The notes under the pieces: generated by a model
Databases searched by the model: none
What the model was told of the DNA's origin: nothing
Seen by the model: only the letters and a program-made list of their open reading frames with translations
Position numbers and translations under genes: made by a program
Shown here: piece after piece, positions 10,195 to 19,023 of the stretch
Layout: the number at the start of each line of letters is the position of its first letter
Numbering within the stretch: position 1 is the first letter of the stretch
NCBI GenBank assembly: GCA_965215845.1
Contig: CBDCEL010000004.1
Coordinates: 3,038,001-3,102,000 of the forward strand
Source of the DNA: Aurantibacter_A sp965215845
Lineage (GTDB): Bacteria; Bacteroidota; Bacteroidia; Flavobacteriales; Flavobacteriaceae
DNA: 64,000 nucleotides
Direction of reading: 5' to 3'

Positions 10195-10770
10195 ATGAAA
10201 AATAGAATAATTGTATCAATTATACTCGGCACATTTTTATTATTTATATGGAACGCACTCTCTTGGATGGTTCTTCCCTTTCATAGCAATTCCTTATCTA
10301 ACATCCCAGATAGTGCAATAGACATGAGCCATTTGCAAAATACCCTATTAAAAGATGGTGTTTACCATTATCCAGGATTGCCAGATACCAGTTCGCCTGA
10401 AAGTTTAGATAAAATAGAATCCAAACTCAAAGCAGGCCCAAGAATTACGTTAATGGTGTATAAAAAAGGTTCAACTAATTTTTTCGAGCCTTCTCAATTT
10501 TTATGGAGTGGAGTTATTAATCTATTAACCGTCATCACGCTTCTATTTACCTTAATAAAAACAAAACATCATCAACTCAAGCCAATACTAATTTTCTGTA
10601 TGCTCATCGCCCTATTATTAATTCTGATTAATGATTTTGGGCAGATGAATTGGCATCTTTTCCCATTGGATTATACACTAGCAAATGTTGTTGATAGGCT
10701 AGTTTCATTTGGGCTATTGGGTTTGCTATTTGGGCTATACACTTTTAAAAACTATCAACATGGCGGCTGA
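10195..10770 (+). CDS. Integral membrane protein of unknown function
   Basis: A 191-residue protein with one N-terminal membrane helix (IIVSIILGTFLLFIWNALSW), an extracytoplasmic segment of about 80 residues, and three further helices at the C-terminus (LWSGVINLLTVITLLF; PILIFCMLIALLLIL; LVSFGLLGLLFGLY). I do not recognise the family. It starts 15 bases after the previous gene, and the next gene overlaps its end. Confidence 0.7.
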   Translation: MKNRIIVSIILGTFLLFIWNALSWMVLPFHSNSLSNIPDSAIDMSHLQNTLLKDGVYHYPGLPDTSSPESLDKIESKLKAGPRITLMVYKKGSTNFFEPSQFLWSGVINLLTVITLLFTLIKTKHHQLKPILIFCMLIALLLILINDFGQMNWHLFPLDYTLANVVDRLVSFGLLGLLFGLYTFKNYQHGG

Positions 10771-11044
10771 AGAACGAATTATGACCTTGCATCCACAAGA
10801 AAAAAATGGAGTTAACATATTAAAACGGCGGTATGATTTTATCAAAGACTTTATAGTAAAAACTATTAAAGAACAAGGTGAAATTACCTATGAAAGATTG
10901 GATGATTTAGCAGTAAAAGAACTTACAAAAACATTTGACGGAAAAGTGACCTGGTATATCGTATCTGTTAAACTCGATTTAGAAGCCCGGGGTATTATTG
11001 AACGAATTCCTAAAACAAGTCCACATAAACTAAGAATGAAATAA
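10760..11044 (+). CDS. Small winged-helix-like protein
   Basis: The ATG at 10760 (MAAEERIMTLHPQEKNG) overlaps the preceding gene by 11 bases, which suggests translational coupling. The 94-residue product has a helical middle followed by DGKVTWYIVSVKLDLEARGIIERIP, which looks like the recognition helix and wing of a small winged-helix domain. It resembles uncharacterised flavobacterial proteins of the DUF6958 type, but I cannot confirm this by eye. Confidence 0.65.
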   Translation: MAAEERIMTLHPQEKNGVNILKRRYDFIKDFIVKTIKEQGEITYERLDDLAVKELTKTFDGKVTWYIVSVKLDLEARGIIERIPKTSPHKLRMK

Positions 11045-11049
11045 GCATA

Positions 11050-11697
11050 ATGAGTAAAATAAGAATAGATTGGTTAAACCATGCACTGGAGTTTTTTGTG
11101 GTAATCATAGGAATACTCATTGCCTTTCAGTTAAACCAATATTCGTTAGAAAAAGAACAAAGACAAACAATAGGCAACCATTTAACTCAAATAAAAGAGG
11201 AAACTGAATTTAATAAAAAATCACTTCAAAGAGCAATAAGCTACTCCGAAGCTAACTTATTAAAATTAGATACGGTTTTGGGCTTAATCAAAAGGAAAGA
11301 GAACTATCCAAAAATCAATCGATTATCCTTGGAGCTGGTTAACCTGGGAGGAGTTTACATACGTAAAAATGCCTATTCAACTTTAGTAGAAACGGGCGAT
11401 ATAAAATTTATGAAAGACTTCGAAAGCAAAAAGAAAATCACCAACCTATATGAGTATTATAAATGGATAGAATCAATCAGTAAAGTTACCATGGATGTTT
11501 ATGCCAACGACTATTATCCCTATTTACGAAACAACTTTGATTTTTATGGAGATGGAATTCAACCAATAGAAATATATCAATCGAAAGTATTTCGAAATAT
11601 TTTAGGGACTATTGAAAAAGTCAGTGAGTTCGAAATCCAAAAATATCGAGATTGCCTTAATGAGATTGATAAATATTTAGAAGCCAATAAAGAATGA
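11050..11697 (+). CDS. Single-pass membrane protein, DUF6090-like
   Basis: One N-terminal membrane helix (ALEFFVVIIGILIAFQLNQYS) is followed by a long helical soluble part. The helix followed by a polar coil matches the pattern of the DUF6090 family, abundant in Flavobacteriia and of unknown function. The stop overlaps the next start by four bases (ATGA), so the two genes are co-translated. Confidence 0.7.
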   Translation: MSKIRIDWLNHALEFFVVIIGILIAFQLNQYSLEKEQRQTIGNHLTQIKEETEFNKKSLQRAISYSEANLLKLDTVLGLIKRKENYPKINRLSLELVNLGGVYIRKNAYSTLVETGDIKFMKDFESKKKITNLYEYYKWIESISKVTMDVYANDYYPYLRNNFDFYGDGIQPIEIYQSKVFRNILGTIEKVSEFEIQKYRDCLNEIDKYLEANKE

Positions 11698-12347
11698 AAA
11701 CAGCCGTATTAGGAACAGGGATGGTAGGGAAAGAAATTGCTACCAGATTGATCAAAAAAGGACATCAGGTAATGATGGGCTCAAGAACATCGGATAATAA
11801 AAATGCAACAAAATGGGGAAATGAAATGGGCGACAACGCTTATCATGGAACATTTAAAGAAGCTGCGAATTTTGCCGATAATATCATATTTAATTGCACT
11901 AAGGGTGAATTTGTCTTCCAGATTTTAGAATCTATTGGTCAACGACCGATGGCCAATAAAATTTTAGTAGATGTTAGTAATCCTCTAGATTTCAGTAAAG
12001 GAATGCCACCTACGCTTAGAATTTGCAATGATACCTCGCAAGGAGAGCAAATACAAGAGTTGTATCCAGAAACCAAGGTGGTAAAATCTCTAAATACCAT
12101 GAATTGCTACATCATGCTAAATCCTGAAAAAATTAAAGGAAAGCATACGGTTTTTGTTTCAGGCAATAATGATACCTCTAAAAATGAAGTAAAAAAACTA
12201 TTGAACACCTTTGGTTGGACGAAAGATAATATTATCGATTTAGGAGACATAACTACTGCAAGGGGTACAGAAATGTTGCTGCCAATTTGGTTAAGAATTT
12301 ATGGCACCTTGGGTACACTGGATTTTAATTTCCATATTCAAAAGTAA
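11694..12347 (+). CDS. NADP-binding oxidoreductase (F420-dependent NADP reductase-like)
   Basis: The N-terminus TAVLGTGMVGKEIATRLIKKGHQVMMGSR is a Rossmann dinucleotide-binding fold (GxGxxG). The length of 217 residues and the later ADNIIFNC and ILVDVSNPLDF fit the NADPH-dependent F420 reductase/NAD(P)-binding family, which also has members in organisms without F420. It probably reduces a small unknown acceptor with NADPH in the cytoplasm. Confidence 0.82.
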   Translation: MKTAVLGTGMVGKEIATRLIKKGHQVMMGSRTSDNKNATKWGNEMGDNAYHGTFKEAANFADNIIFNCTKGEFVFQILESIGQRPMANKILVDVSNPLDFSKGMPPTLRICNDTSQGEQIQELYPETKVVKSLNTMNCYIMLNPEKIKGKHTVFVSGNNDTSKNEVKKLLNTFGWTKDNIIDLGDITTARGTEMLLPIWLRIYGTLGTLDFNFHIQK

Positions 12348-12357
12348 ACCGGAAAAC

Positions 12358-13392
12358 ATGAAAAGAATTGGAGCACTGATGGCTTTTTTACTTTGTTTTT
12401 TTGCATGCAACGAAAAAAAGCCTGAGACAAAAATAGGAACGAATAAAATTGACCATTTGGTAAGGAGTACGAATGGCGTTCAAATTTTTGTTCGGGAATT
12501 CCAAACACCAAAAAGTGATTCATTGTATGGTTTTCCACTTCTTATGTTGCATGGTGGTGGCCCCGGAGTCTTAGCTTCATTCGATATAGATGTACCTAAC
12601 GGTTCGCTGGCAAAAGACCTGGTTGATTCAGGAATTAAAGTGTATCTGATGAACATCAGAGGCTGGGAAAACTCGACACTTCCGGTGTATGATGAAACAG
12701 ATACCACCCTTGTTGTCGGAAACCATAAAGAGGCATATGACGACATTAAAAATGTTGTTGAGTTTATTAAACGCAGGGAAGGAATACATAAAGTCTCATT
12801 GTTCGGATGGGCTACGGGCGGACATTGGGGAGGTTATTTTGCTTCCAAAAACTCGAAGGACTTGGCCCATTTTATATCCCTAAATTCTCTTTATGGAGTA
12901 AATGCACCCTGGGAATTGCGACGCTTTTTTTGGCAAGAGACCGATACCGTTAAATTTAAAAAAGGGGCATTGTACAGGACTTCCGATAAAGAGGGATTGG
13001 TGAGAAAGTGGAACGCCGATATACCTATTGGGAACAGAAACGAATGGAGGGATTCCCTTATCATGGAAGGCTATAGAAATACCGCAATAAGTTTTGGAAA
13101 CGATACGACAACAATGACTGTACCTAGCGGATATCGCGAAGAAAGCTTTTACATGTCTTTGGGTAAAAAATATTGGAGTGCAAAGGATATAATGACCCCA
13201 TCATTGATTATTAGAACCCACCTTGACTTTTGGTCCCGCCCGGAGGATTTGAAGGCATTTGAAAAAGATTTGCCGGCTACCACAAAAAGAAAAACAATTG
13301 AAATACCTGGCACCCATTACGTTTTTTTGGATAGGCCATCAAGAGGAAGAAATCAATTAATAAATGAAATAACAAATTTTATCAAAGAATAG
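12358..13392 (+). CDS. Alpha/beta-hydrolase lipoprotein with Ala at the nucleophile position
   Basis: The start at 12358 gives a lipoprotein signal (LLCFFACNEK). The hydrolase fold is clear: LMLHGGGPG forms the oxyanion loop as in prolyl iminopeptidases, and GTHYVFLDRP contains the catalytic His. The nucleophile elbow, however, reads FGWATGGHWGG, with Ala at about residue 152 where GxSxG hydrolases carry Ser (codon GCT against a Ser codon TCT). Either another residue acts as nucleophile or this is a non-catalytic binding protein. Confidence 0.8.
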   Translation: MKRIGALMAFLLCFFACNEKKPETKIGTNKIDHLVRSTNGVQIFVREFQTPKSDSLYGFPLLMLHGGGPGVLASFDIDVPNGSLAKDLVDSGIKVYLMNIRGWENSTLPVYDETDTTLVVGNHKEAYDDIKNVVEFIKRREGIHKVSLFGWATGGHWGGYFASKNSKDLAHFISLNSLYGVNAPWELRRFFWQETDTVKFKKGALYRTSDKEGLVRKWNADIPIGNRNEWRDSLIMEGYRNTAISFGNDTTTMTVPSGYREESFYMSLGKKYWSAKDIMTPSLIIRTHLDFWSRPEDLKAFEKDLPATTKRKTIEIPGTHYVFLDRPSRGRNQLINEITNFIKE

Positions 13393-13409
13393 AAACCACC
13401 AAGGGAAAA

Positions 13410-13898
13410 ATGGATAAGAAACAACGAACTAAACCCCCAACACTTTATGAGTGGGCAGGAGGATTGGAGGTAATTCAAGAACTTATAATAAGGTTTTATG
13501 ACAAAGTGATGCGTGATGATATCCTCAGGCCCATTTTTACGCAGATGTCAAAAGCACATCAAATCAATGTGGCCCATTTTATTTCCGAGGTGTTTGGTGG
13601 GCCAAAACTATATTCTGAAAATGGCGGGAGTCATTTCGGAATGATAAAAAAACATTTTCAAAAACACTTGACCGAAGAACATCGAGGGCGTTGGATGAAT
13701 TTGCTTCTAGAGACTGCGGATGACCTTGAATTACCCGATGACCCGGAATTTCGTTCGGCATTCGTCGGGTATTTGGAATGGGGTACGCGTTTGGCAGTAA
13801 TCAATTCAAATGTAGATGAAATAGAAATGCATCCTGACGAACCTATGCCAAATTGGGGTTGGGGTGAGGTTGGCGGTCCCTATATTGAAGAAGGTTAA
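13410..13898 (+). CDS. Truncated haemoglobin, group II (TrHbO-like)
   Basis: A 162-residue 2-on-2 globin: LYEWAGGLEVIQELIIRFYDKVMRDDILRPIF covers helices A to C, and the helix F/G region HFGMIKKHFQKHLTEEHRGRWMNLLL includes the likely proximal His. The end carries an extra MPNWGWGEVGGPY tail. Group II truncated haemoglobins bind O2/NO and act in oxygen or nitrosative stress. In other bacteria this family is found fused to, or next to, an ABM monooxygenase, which is also encoded nearby (16006-16311). Confidence 0.9.
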   Translation: MDKKQRTKPPTLYEWAGGLEVIQELIIRFYDKVMRDDILRPIFTQMSKAHQINVAHFISEVFGGPKLYSENGGSHFGMIKKHFQKHLTEEHRGRWMNLLLETADDLELPDDPEFRSAFVGYLEWGTRLAVINSNVDEIEMHPDEPMPNWGWGEVGGPYIEEG

Positions 13899-13915
13899 AT
13901 CTTTAATGGACTTTT

Positions 13916-14284
13916 TCAATTTCGTATTTTTTTGCCGTACTTCTCAATGTGTGATTCCCCCCACTCGCTGATATGTGCGAAAATCGGTATCAGTGTTTTA
14001 CCGTATTCGGTGAGTGAGTACTCGACTTTGGGAGGTACGACAGGATAGGATTTCCGTTTCACAATGCCATGCTCCTGTAATGTTTTTAGTTCCTTTATAA
14101 GTACTTTCTCGGATATAGTGGTAATGGTTTTCTTTATTTCGTTGAATCGCAATGTACGATCCTTAAGATACCATATGATCACACCTTTCCATTTACCACC
14201 GATCATATCCAGGGTCAATTCAACGGGACAGAAGTAGCTTTTTCCCTTATAGGCCAACATTACATCTTTATCTCCTTTTATCAT
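13916..14284 (-). CDS. HxlR-family transcriptional regulator
   Basis: A 122-residue winged helix with the family hallmarks CPVELTLDMIGGKWKGVIIWYL, LRFNEIKKTITTISEKVLIKELKTL and VEYSLTEYGKTLIPI. HxlR proteins bind inverted repeats as dimers and respond to quinones, aldehydes or hypochlorite, often through a Cys near the N-terminus; here that is the Cys in SYFCPVEL. The gene faces away from the MBL-cyclase gene, and two inverted repeats lie in the shared intergenic region. Confidence 0.9.
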   Translation of the reverse strand: MIKGDKDVMLAYKGKSYFCPVELTLDMIGGKWKGVIIWYLKDRTLRFNEIKKTITTISEKVLIKELKTLQEHGIVKRKSYPVVPPKVEYSLTEYGKTLIPIFAHISEWGESHIEKYGKKIRN

Positions 14285-14334
14285 AAATTTAATTTTAAAA
14301 TCTTGTTAATCAATTAATTAAAAATAAATTTTAA

Positions 14335-14385
14335 ACTTACCATTTGGTAAGTACTTCCTTTTTAGGAAGTAAAAATATATTTTTG
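14335..14385. promoter_or_regulatory. Two inverted repeats (putative HxlR operators) and promoter
   Basis: ACTTACC-N4-GGTAAGT (14335-14352) is directly followed by TACTTCC-N6-GGAAGTA (14352-14371). A -7 element TATTTTTG lies at 14378-14385, 16 bases before the ATG at 14402. The second repeat covers the region just upstream of the -7 element, so binding could block or modulate transcription. HxlR is the obvious binder because its gene is divergent, but this is inference. Confidence 0.65.
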
Positions 14386-14401
14386 TTTTGAAATAAGGAC
14401 A

Positions 14402-15994
14402 ATGATGCACAAAATCATCCCAATTTTTTTTATAATCGCCAACCTTTCCATGTTATCCGCACAAAATGTTCGGATAACCAGAATAGAGGGCACGGTCGTT
14501 GCCGAAAATGCATATATAATAGAGAGTGCCAAAAAAATATATGTGATAGATGCGCTCCGCTCATCCGATGATGCAAAAACACTTGTCAAAGCACTTAGGA
14601 AAATCGATAAGGAAGTGGCCCTAATATTTATTACACACGGGCATCCAGATCATTTCCAAGGATTGGCCGAATTGCACAAAAGCTTTTCCCAAACACCCAT
14701 TTACGTAGCTAGTGAACTTATTAAAAGGGATATTATCGACTATGTCAATTATGCTTCCAAGAATGGCTTTTTTGATAAAAGATCCGAACTAATGCCTAAA
14801 AGTGAAGTGCACCCGAATGGGTTTGATTATATAAATCTGATTCAAATTTATAATGGGGCCACCATTCGGTTAGATAGAAAGAACAGTCTTGCTATAAAGG
14901 TTTTTGAAGAACCTATGGAAGCTTCCCATGCGACATCCTTGGAGTCTAAATCGCTCAATGCCCTGTTTACAAGTGACTTGGTCTATAATGAAACGTTTCT
15001 TTGGTTGGGCAATGGAGTGGATAAGAAATCTGTCGATAATTGGATAAAGGAATTGGAAAATCTTAAGGCAAATACAAATCCGGCTACCAAGGTTTATCCC
15101 GGCCATGGAAAAGAGGGAACGACGGAATTGTTCAATAAAAACATTGATTACATAAGAACATTTGTTGAGGTCGTAGGGGTGTCGAAATCCAAGGAAGAAG
15201 CCCATACGGTTCTGAAAAATATATATCCTACCTATAAGGGAGATTTTCTTTTGGACAGAAGTATCGATAATTGGTTTAAATCGTCATCTCCGGTCTTTTC
15301 GTTTAAGAATATCACAGACCTTACGCACACCCTGAATGAAGCTTTTCCTTATATCCCGGTTCCTGGAATTACCTTTCCTTTTAAGAGCAGCCCCATAGCC
15401 AGCATAGATAAGATGGGTGTAGCGGCAAATAGCTGGCGAATACATGAGCATTTGGGCACACAAATAGATGCACCCAATCATTTTGTAGAAGGCGGAATGG
15501 GATTGGAAGATTTGAATATAAAGAATCTAATAGTTCCCGCCATAGTCATCGACATAAGTGCCAAATGTATTGACAATGCAGATTCCGAATTGACCAAGCA
15601 AGACATTTTTAATTGGGAAAAGACCCATGGTAAGATTCCTGATAGGGCCTGTGTTTTTATGTATTCCGGATGGGAAAAACATTTGTACGATGAAAAGTTT
15701 ATTGGGTTGGACAAAAACGGAGTAAAACACTTTCCTGGTATTTCCGTTGAAGCGGCAAAATTTTTGGTCGAGGAAAGAAATATTTCCGGTGTTGGTGTCG
15801 ATGTTATTTCATTCGATCCGGGATACGATCACGAATACAAAACACACAAAATAATCCTGGGTGCGGGAAAATGGGCCTTGGAGTGCGTTGCCAACCTTGA
15901 TAGAATTCCTGCTACAGGAGCAACGGTTTTTGTGGGTGCACCCAAAGTTGAAGGCGCGACCGGGGGTCTGACCCGAATATTGGCAGTATGGTAA
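14402..15994 (+). CDS. Secreted fusion of metallo-beta-lactamase and cyclase domains
   Basis: A signal peptide (FFIIANLSMLSAQ) is followed by two enzyme domains. Residues about 25-270 are an MBL fold with THGHPDH (HxHxDH, residues 79-84) and VYPGHGKEG. Residues about 300-530 are a cyclase/kynurenine-formamidase-like domain with LTHTLNEAFP, HLGTQIDAPNHF and GVGVDVISFD. The usual second His of HxGTHxDxPxH is Gln here, as in a subset of cyclases. Both domains are hydrolases of ring or ester bonds, so consecutive action on one substrate is plausible. Transcription probably answers to the HxlR operators upstream. Confidence 0.82.
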   Translation: MMHKIIPIFFIIANLSMLSAQNVRITRIEGTVVAENAYIIESAKKIYVIDALRSSDDAKTLVKALRKIDKEVALIFITHGHPDHFQGLAELHKSFSQTPIYVASELIKRDIIDYVNYASKNGFFDKRSELMPKSEVHPNGFDYINLIQIYNGATIRLDRKNSLAIKVFEEPMEASHATSLESKSLNALFTSDLVYNETFLWLGNGVDKKSVDNWIKELENLKANTNPATKVYPGHGKEGTTELFNKNIDYIRTFVEVVGVSKSKEEAHTVLKNIYPTYKGDFLLDRSIDNWFKSSSPVFSFKNITDLTHTLNEAFPYIPVPGITFPFKSSPIASIDKMGVAANSWRIHEHLGTQIDAPNHFVEGGMGLEDLNIKNLIVPAIVIDISAKCIDNADSELTKQDIFNWEKTHGKIPDRACVFMYSGWEKHLYDEKFIGLDKNGVKHFPGISVEAAKFLVEERNISGVGVDVISFDPGYDHEYKTHKIILGAGKWALECVANLDRIPATGATVFVGAPKVEGATGGLTRILAVW

Positions 15995-16005
15995 AAAACA
16001 GAGAT

Positions 16006-16311
16006 ATGATAATAGAATACATTAGATATACAATAAGTGCGGATAGGCAAAGCGATTTCGTCAAGGCATATGCCCTGGCATCGAAACAGCTCGATGATTC
16101 GCAATATTGCCTTGGTTATGAGCTATCGCAATGCGAAGAAGAACCGGAAAGTTTTATTTTAAGAATAGAATGGACTTCGACCGAAGATCATTTAACCGGG
16201 TTTCGAAGATCCAAGGATTTTGCGACTTTTTTGAATCATGTAAGACCGTTCTTCAACAACATATCCGAAATGAATCATTACAAATTGACCGAGGTAATAA
16301 CGAATAAATAG
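16006..16311 (+). CDS. Antibiotic biosynthesis monooxygenase (ABM) family protein
   Basis: MIIEYIRYTISADRQSDFVKAY and FILRIEWTSTEDHLTGFRRS form the dimeric alpha-beta barrel of cofactor-free ABM monooxygenases, which oxidise quinols or polycyclic phenols. The ATG at 16006 aligns with the family start; an upstream in-frame ATG at 15988 overlaps the preceding gene. It is co-transcribed with the MBL-cyclase fusion. Together with the haemoglobin and the HxlR regulator this suggests a quinone or phenolic stress response. Confidence 0.82.
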   Translation: MIIEYIRYTISADRQSDFVKAYALASKQLDDSQYCLGYELSQCEEEPESFILRIEWTSTEDHLTGFRRSKDFATFLNHVRPFFNNISEMNHYKLTEVITNK

Positions 16312-16320
16312 CCTTACATC

Positions 16321-16380
16321 GACCGACCCGGTTTAATTATTGATTTCTGGTGATTCAACCGGGTTCCAAAGGTCTTTTTT
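16321..16380 (+). terminator. Rho-independent terminator after the ABM gene
   Basis: GACC and ACCCGGTT pair with AACCGGGT and GGTC across a 23-base loop, followed by a run of six T. It ends the HxlR-linked plus-strand unit and lies between convergent genes. Confidence 0.7.
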
Positions 16381-16454
16381 GGCTTTTCCCTAAAATAAAT
16401 GACCACGCCATTTGGCATGGTTTTGAGCGTGTCGTGATCGTAGTGGAAATCTCC

Positions 16455-17093
16455 TCATTTTCCCTGGCTGTCAAGAGTTTTCACTATGGTTTTTGATGAC
16501 TTACTATGCCAAATTATCGCTATGGCCGTGTTCATGATCCAGGGTAACCAAGCCGATAACCTGTAAATATTCATAAAATCCAAATCCAAAGCCAATGGAA
16601 GCAACAGCAGGGTACGTTGTGGTATTGCCGCGAAAGTCAATCCGTAGTTGATGAACATCCATTTTCTATGTTGTAGAATCTCTTGGCTTAAAATCGCCTT
16701 GATTGACTTGAATAGGGAAATTAACCAAAAAATAGCCAAGGTGGAAAATCCAAGTCGGGATAGAATACCTCCCATTGGAAATTGTGCCACGACCAATCCG
16801 GCCATAGCACTTAAGAACACACTTGTTGCATAAACATATCCAAGTCGCCTATGTGTATTCCTATTTTTGATTCTTAAGGAATCGATAAACTGAAAAGGGC
16901 CTATCAATATGGCGATCAATCCAAGAAAAATATGTGCCCTTAAACTTAACCTGTACCACAACTCATCTTTTACTACCTTTCCTTTCATTACGCCGGTTAC
17001 ATCTTCTTGAAAGTAATGCAATGACATTACCAACATGGTTATCGCACCTGCCAGAAAAAAGATTATGACTAGATACTTTTTCACACTTCCCAT
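16455..17093 (-). CDS. DUF2306 membrane protein
   Basis: A 212-residue protein with about six membrane helices. HIFLGLIAILIGPFQFIDSLR followed by NTHRRLGYVYATSVFLSAMAGL is the DUF2306 signature; RKWMFINYGLTFAAIPQRT is also typical. The His/Arg pairs near helix ends suggest a cytochrome-like or proton-handling role, but no function is established. It stands alone between a terminator and a gene-poor region. Confidence 0.85.
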   Translation of the reverse strand: MGSVKKYLVIIFFLAGAITMLVMSLHYFQEDVTGVMKGKVVKDELWYRLSLRAHIFLGLIAILIGPFQFIDSLRIKNRNTHRRLGYVYATSVFLSAMAGLVVAQFPMGGILSRLGFSTLAIFWLISLFKSIKAILSQEILQHRKWMFINYGLTFAAIPQRTLLLLPLALDLDFMNIYRLSAWLPWIMNTAIAIIWHSKSSKTIVKTLDSQGK

Positions 17094-17417
17094 TCCATTA
17101 AATTTCTATTTCAAGTGTTATTCGCCTAATGGTCAATAGGGCCTTTTCAGTTTTTTTTGTCATTTTTTAGTAATCCTTTGGTGGGTTCATAGTTTACCTT
17201 TGACCAATTGACTGAATGGCTTTAAACGGATTTTTTAACAAATCTGGTCTTGCCCACTTTCAGCAATTGAAAATTTCGAATGCAGGTGTTGGATTATCAA
17301 CAAAACGTTGTACTACCTCTAAAACTAATTGTTTGATATTGTAAAACTGTCTCGAATTATAGGGAAAAGCTTAAGAAAACAATGGGCCACCTAATTTTTG
17401 TATAGTTAGCTTTTAGT

Positions 17418-17621
17418 GACCCTGCCTGCCGCAGGCTGGCTCGGCCGGATTTGCTTTGCACGTCCTTTGAACTCCTTTCTGAAAATGCAAATGGGCATCG
17501 CAATGGCGCTGCAGTTTTATTTTCTGTCTGCTTACAAAAGCTTTCGGCTTTTGACGCTTTCAGAAAACAAAACCCTGCATTTTCATACAGGGTTTGCGCT
17601 TTAAGTGACCTCGGCAGGGTC
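17418..17621. repeat. Fold-back repeat with terminal inverted repeats (MITE-like)
   Basis: The outer ends GACCCTGCC (17418-17426) and GGCAGGGTC (17613-17621) are exact inverted repeats. Inside, CTGAAAATGCA is mirrored by TGCATTTTCAT, TTTTCTG by CAGAAAA, and CAAAAGC by GCTTTTG around a TTCG-like centre. The whole roughly 204 bp can therefore fold back on itself. GC content is above that of the flanks. Small ORFs inside run through the palindrome and look accidental. It may be a dispersed non-autonomous element. Confidence 0.5.
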
Positions 17622-18026
17622 GGAACTTTATTTGTATCTAATTGATATTCAAAAAGTTATAAATTTATGTTTTTGGGCGTACACCGAATTGTCCACCCGC
17701 TCGGAACTTAATTTTAAAAGAACCTAAATCTATTTAAAGATAAACAAATTAAGGCGAAACATTGGCAATTCTTTTACTTCTTACTTGTGATATTGAAATC
17801 ATTTTCATGTTTTTAACGTACAAGTTGGAAGTCGGTTATCTTGATTTTAGGTTGACAGTAGCTTGTCCTTTAACCGATATCTTTGTAGACAGTAATTCCT
17901 GCACATTTTAGTTTTGGAGGTAACCTAACAGGTCGTCTTTGTTTGATCTAACGGTACATCAAGTGGTATTAAAGAAAAGTAAAATACGTGCGGATGACAA
18001 ATTGAAATAACATTTGTTTGGCCTAA
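17622..18026. other. Gene-free stretch
   Basis: About 400 bases without a plausible reading frame or RNA structure. It separates the fold-back repeat from the first regulon promoter. The stretch 17094-17417 on the other side of the repeat is likewise empty. Confidence 0.5.
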
Positions 18027-18069
18027 TGATAATTGTCATATCTACTTTCCATTCCCATTTCTAATTTTG
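18027..18069 (+). promoter_or_regulatory. Regulon promoter of the dnaJ/cbpM-like operon
   Basis: Operator TGATAATTGTCA (18027-18038), 23 bases, then a perfect -7 element TAATTTTG (18062-18069). The predicted start is near 18074, with the operator centred at -41.5. This is the first copy of the motif in the window. Confidence 0.8.
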
Positions 18070-18124
18070 AACTTGTTTCAGCTAAAAATTGACTTTTCAA
18101 ATCAAAAACGATTGAGCGGGCTTC

Positions 18125-19018
18125 ATGCAATTCATCGACTATTACAAAGTACTGGGAATTAACAAAAATGCCTCGGAAACGGATATAAAAAAGGCCTACA
18201 GGAAACTTGCCCGTAAATACCACCCAGACCTCAACCCAAATGACAAGGAGGCCGAGAAAAGGTTCAAGCAGATCAACGAGGCGAACGAAGTTTTGAGCGA
18301 CCCGGAAAAACGTAAAAAGTACGATCAATATGGTAAAGATTGGCAACATGCCGAGGAATTTGAAAAGGCCAAAAAATCAAGACAACGTTCAGGTGGTTTT
18401 GGTGGTTACACCTATTCTGATGGTTCTGAAAATGATTTCTCAGACTTCTTTGGATCAATGTTCGGCGGGGCTGGTTTTGGCACCCAGGGCAGATCGGTCA
18501 AATTCAGGGGCCAAGACTTTAATGCCCAATTGCAACTAAATCTTACCGATGTACTAAAGACGCACAAAAGAACCCTTACCGTCAACGGTAAAAAAATGAG
18601 GATTGCCATTCCGGCAGGGATCGAAAATGGGCAGACCATCAAAATCAAAGGATATGGTGGAGAGGGCCTTAACGGTGGCCCAAAAGGTGACCTATTCATT
18701 ACCTTTTCACTGCGGAACAACACGTCCTTCAAGCGGGAAGGACCAAATCTTTATAAAAAAATAAATGTTCCGTTGACAAAGGCAGTGTTGGGCGGCGAAA
18801 TTACTCTTGAGACCTTGAGCGGTAAAGTAAAACTCAAGGTGAAGCCTGAAACCCAAAATGGGGCACAGGTAAAATTGAGGGGCAAGGGTTTCCCCAAATA
18901 CAAACATGAAGGTCAGTTCGGTGATTTGATAATTACCTATGACATTAAGATACCTACAAACCTAACCCCTGAACAACAAGGACTGTTCAAGAAATTATCG
19001 GAATCCGGCCTAAATTAG
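18125..19018 (+). CDS. cbpA: DnaJ-like co-chaperone, CbpA type
   Basis: A 297-residue J-protein: the J domain with HPD at residues 33-35 (KYHPDLNPND), a Gly/Phe-rich linker (GGFGGYTYSDGSENDFSDFFGSMF), then two C-terminal beta domains (LQLNLTDVL to KPKGDLFITF; LYKKINVPLTKAVLGGEI to FPKYKHEGQFGDLIITY). There is no cysteine-rich zinc finger, so it belongs to the CbpA/DnaJ-class B group that feeds substrates to DnaK. The next gene is a CbpM-like modulator. Its promoter carries the regulon operator, so induction under the same stress is expected. Confidence 0.9.
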   Translation: MQFIDYYKVLGINKNASETDIKKAYRKLARKYHPDLNPNDKEAEKRFKQINEANEVLSDPEKRKKYDQYGKDWQHAEEFEKAKKSRQRSGGFGGYTYSDGSENDFSDFFGSMFGGAGFGTQGRSVKFRGQDFNAQLQLNLTDVLKTHKRTLTVNGKKMRIAIPAGIENGQTIKIKGYGGEGLNGGPKGDLFITFSLRNNTSFKREGPNLYKKINVPLTKAVLGGEITLETLSGKVKLKVKPETQNGAQVKLRGKGFPKYKHEGQFGDLIITYDIKIPTNLTPEQQGLFKKLSESGLN

Positions 19019-19023
19019 AAGCG

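Noticed and set aside
17416..17645. Two overlapping frames inside the fold-back repeat
   Set aside because: They run through the palindrome and reflect its base composition; the translations look like read-through of a repeat.
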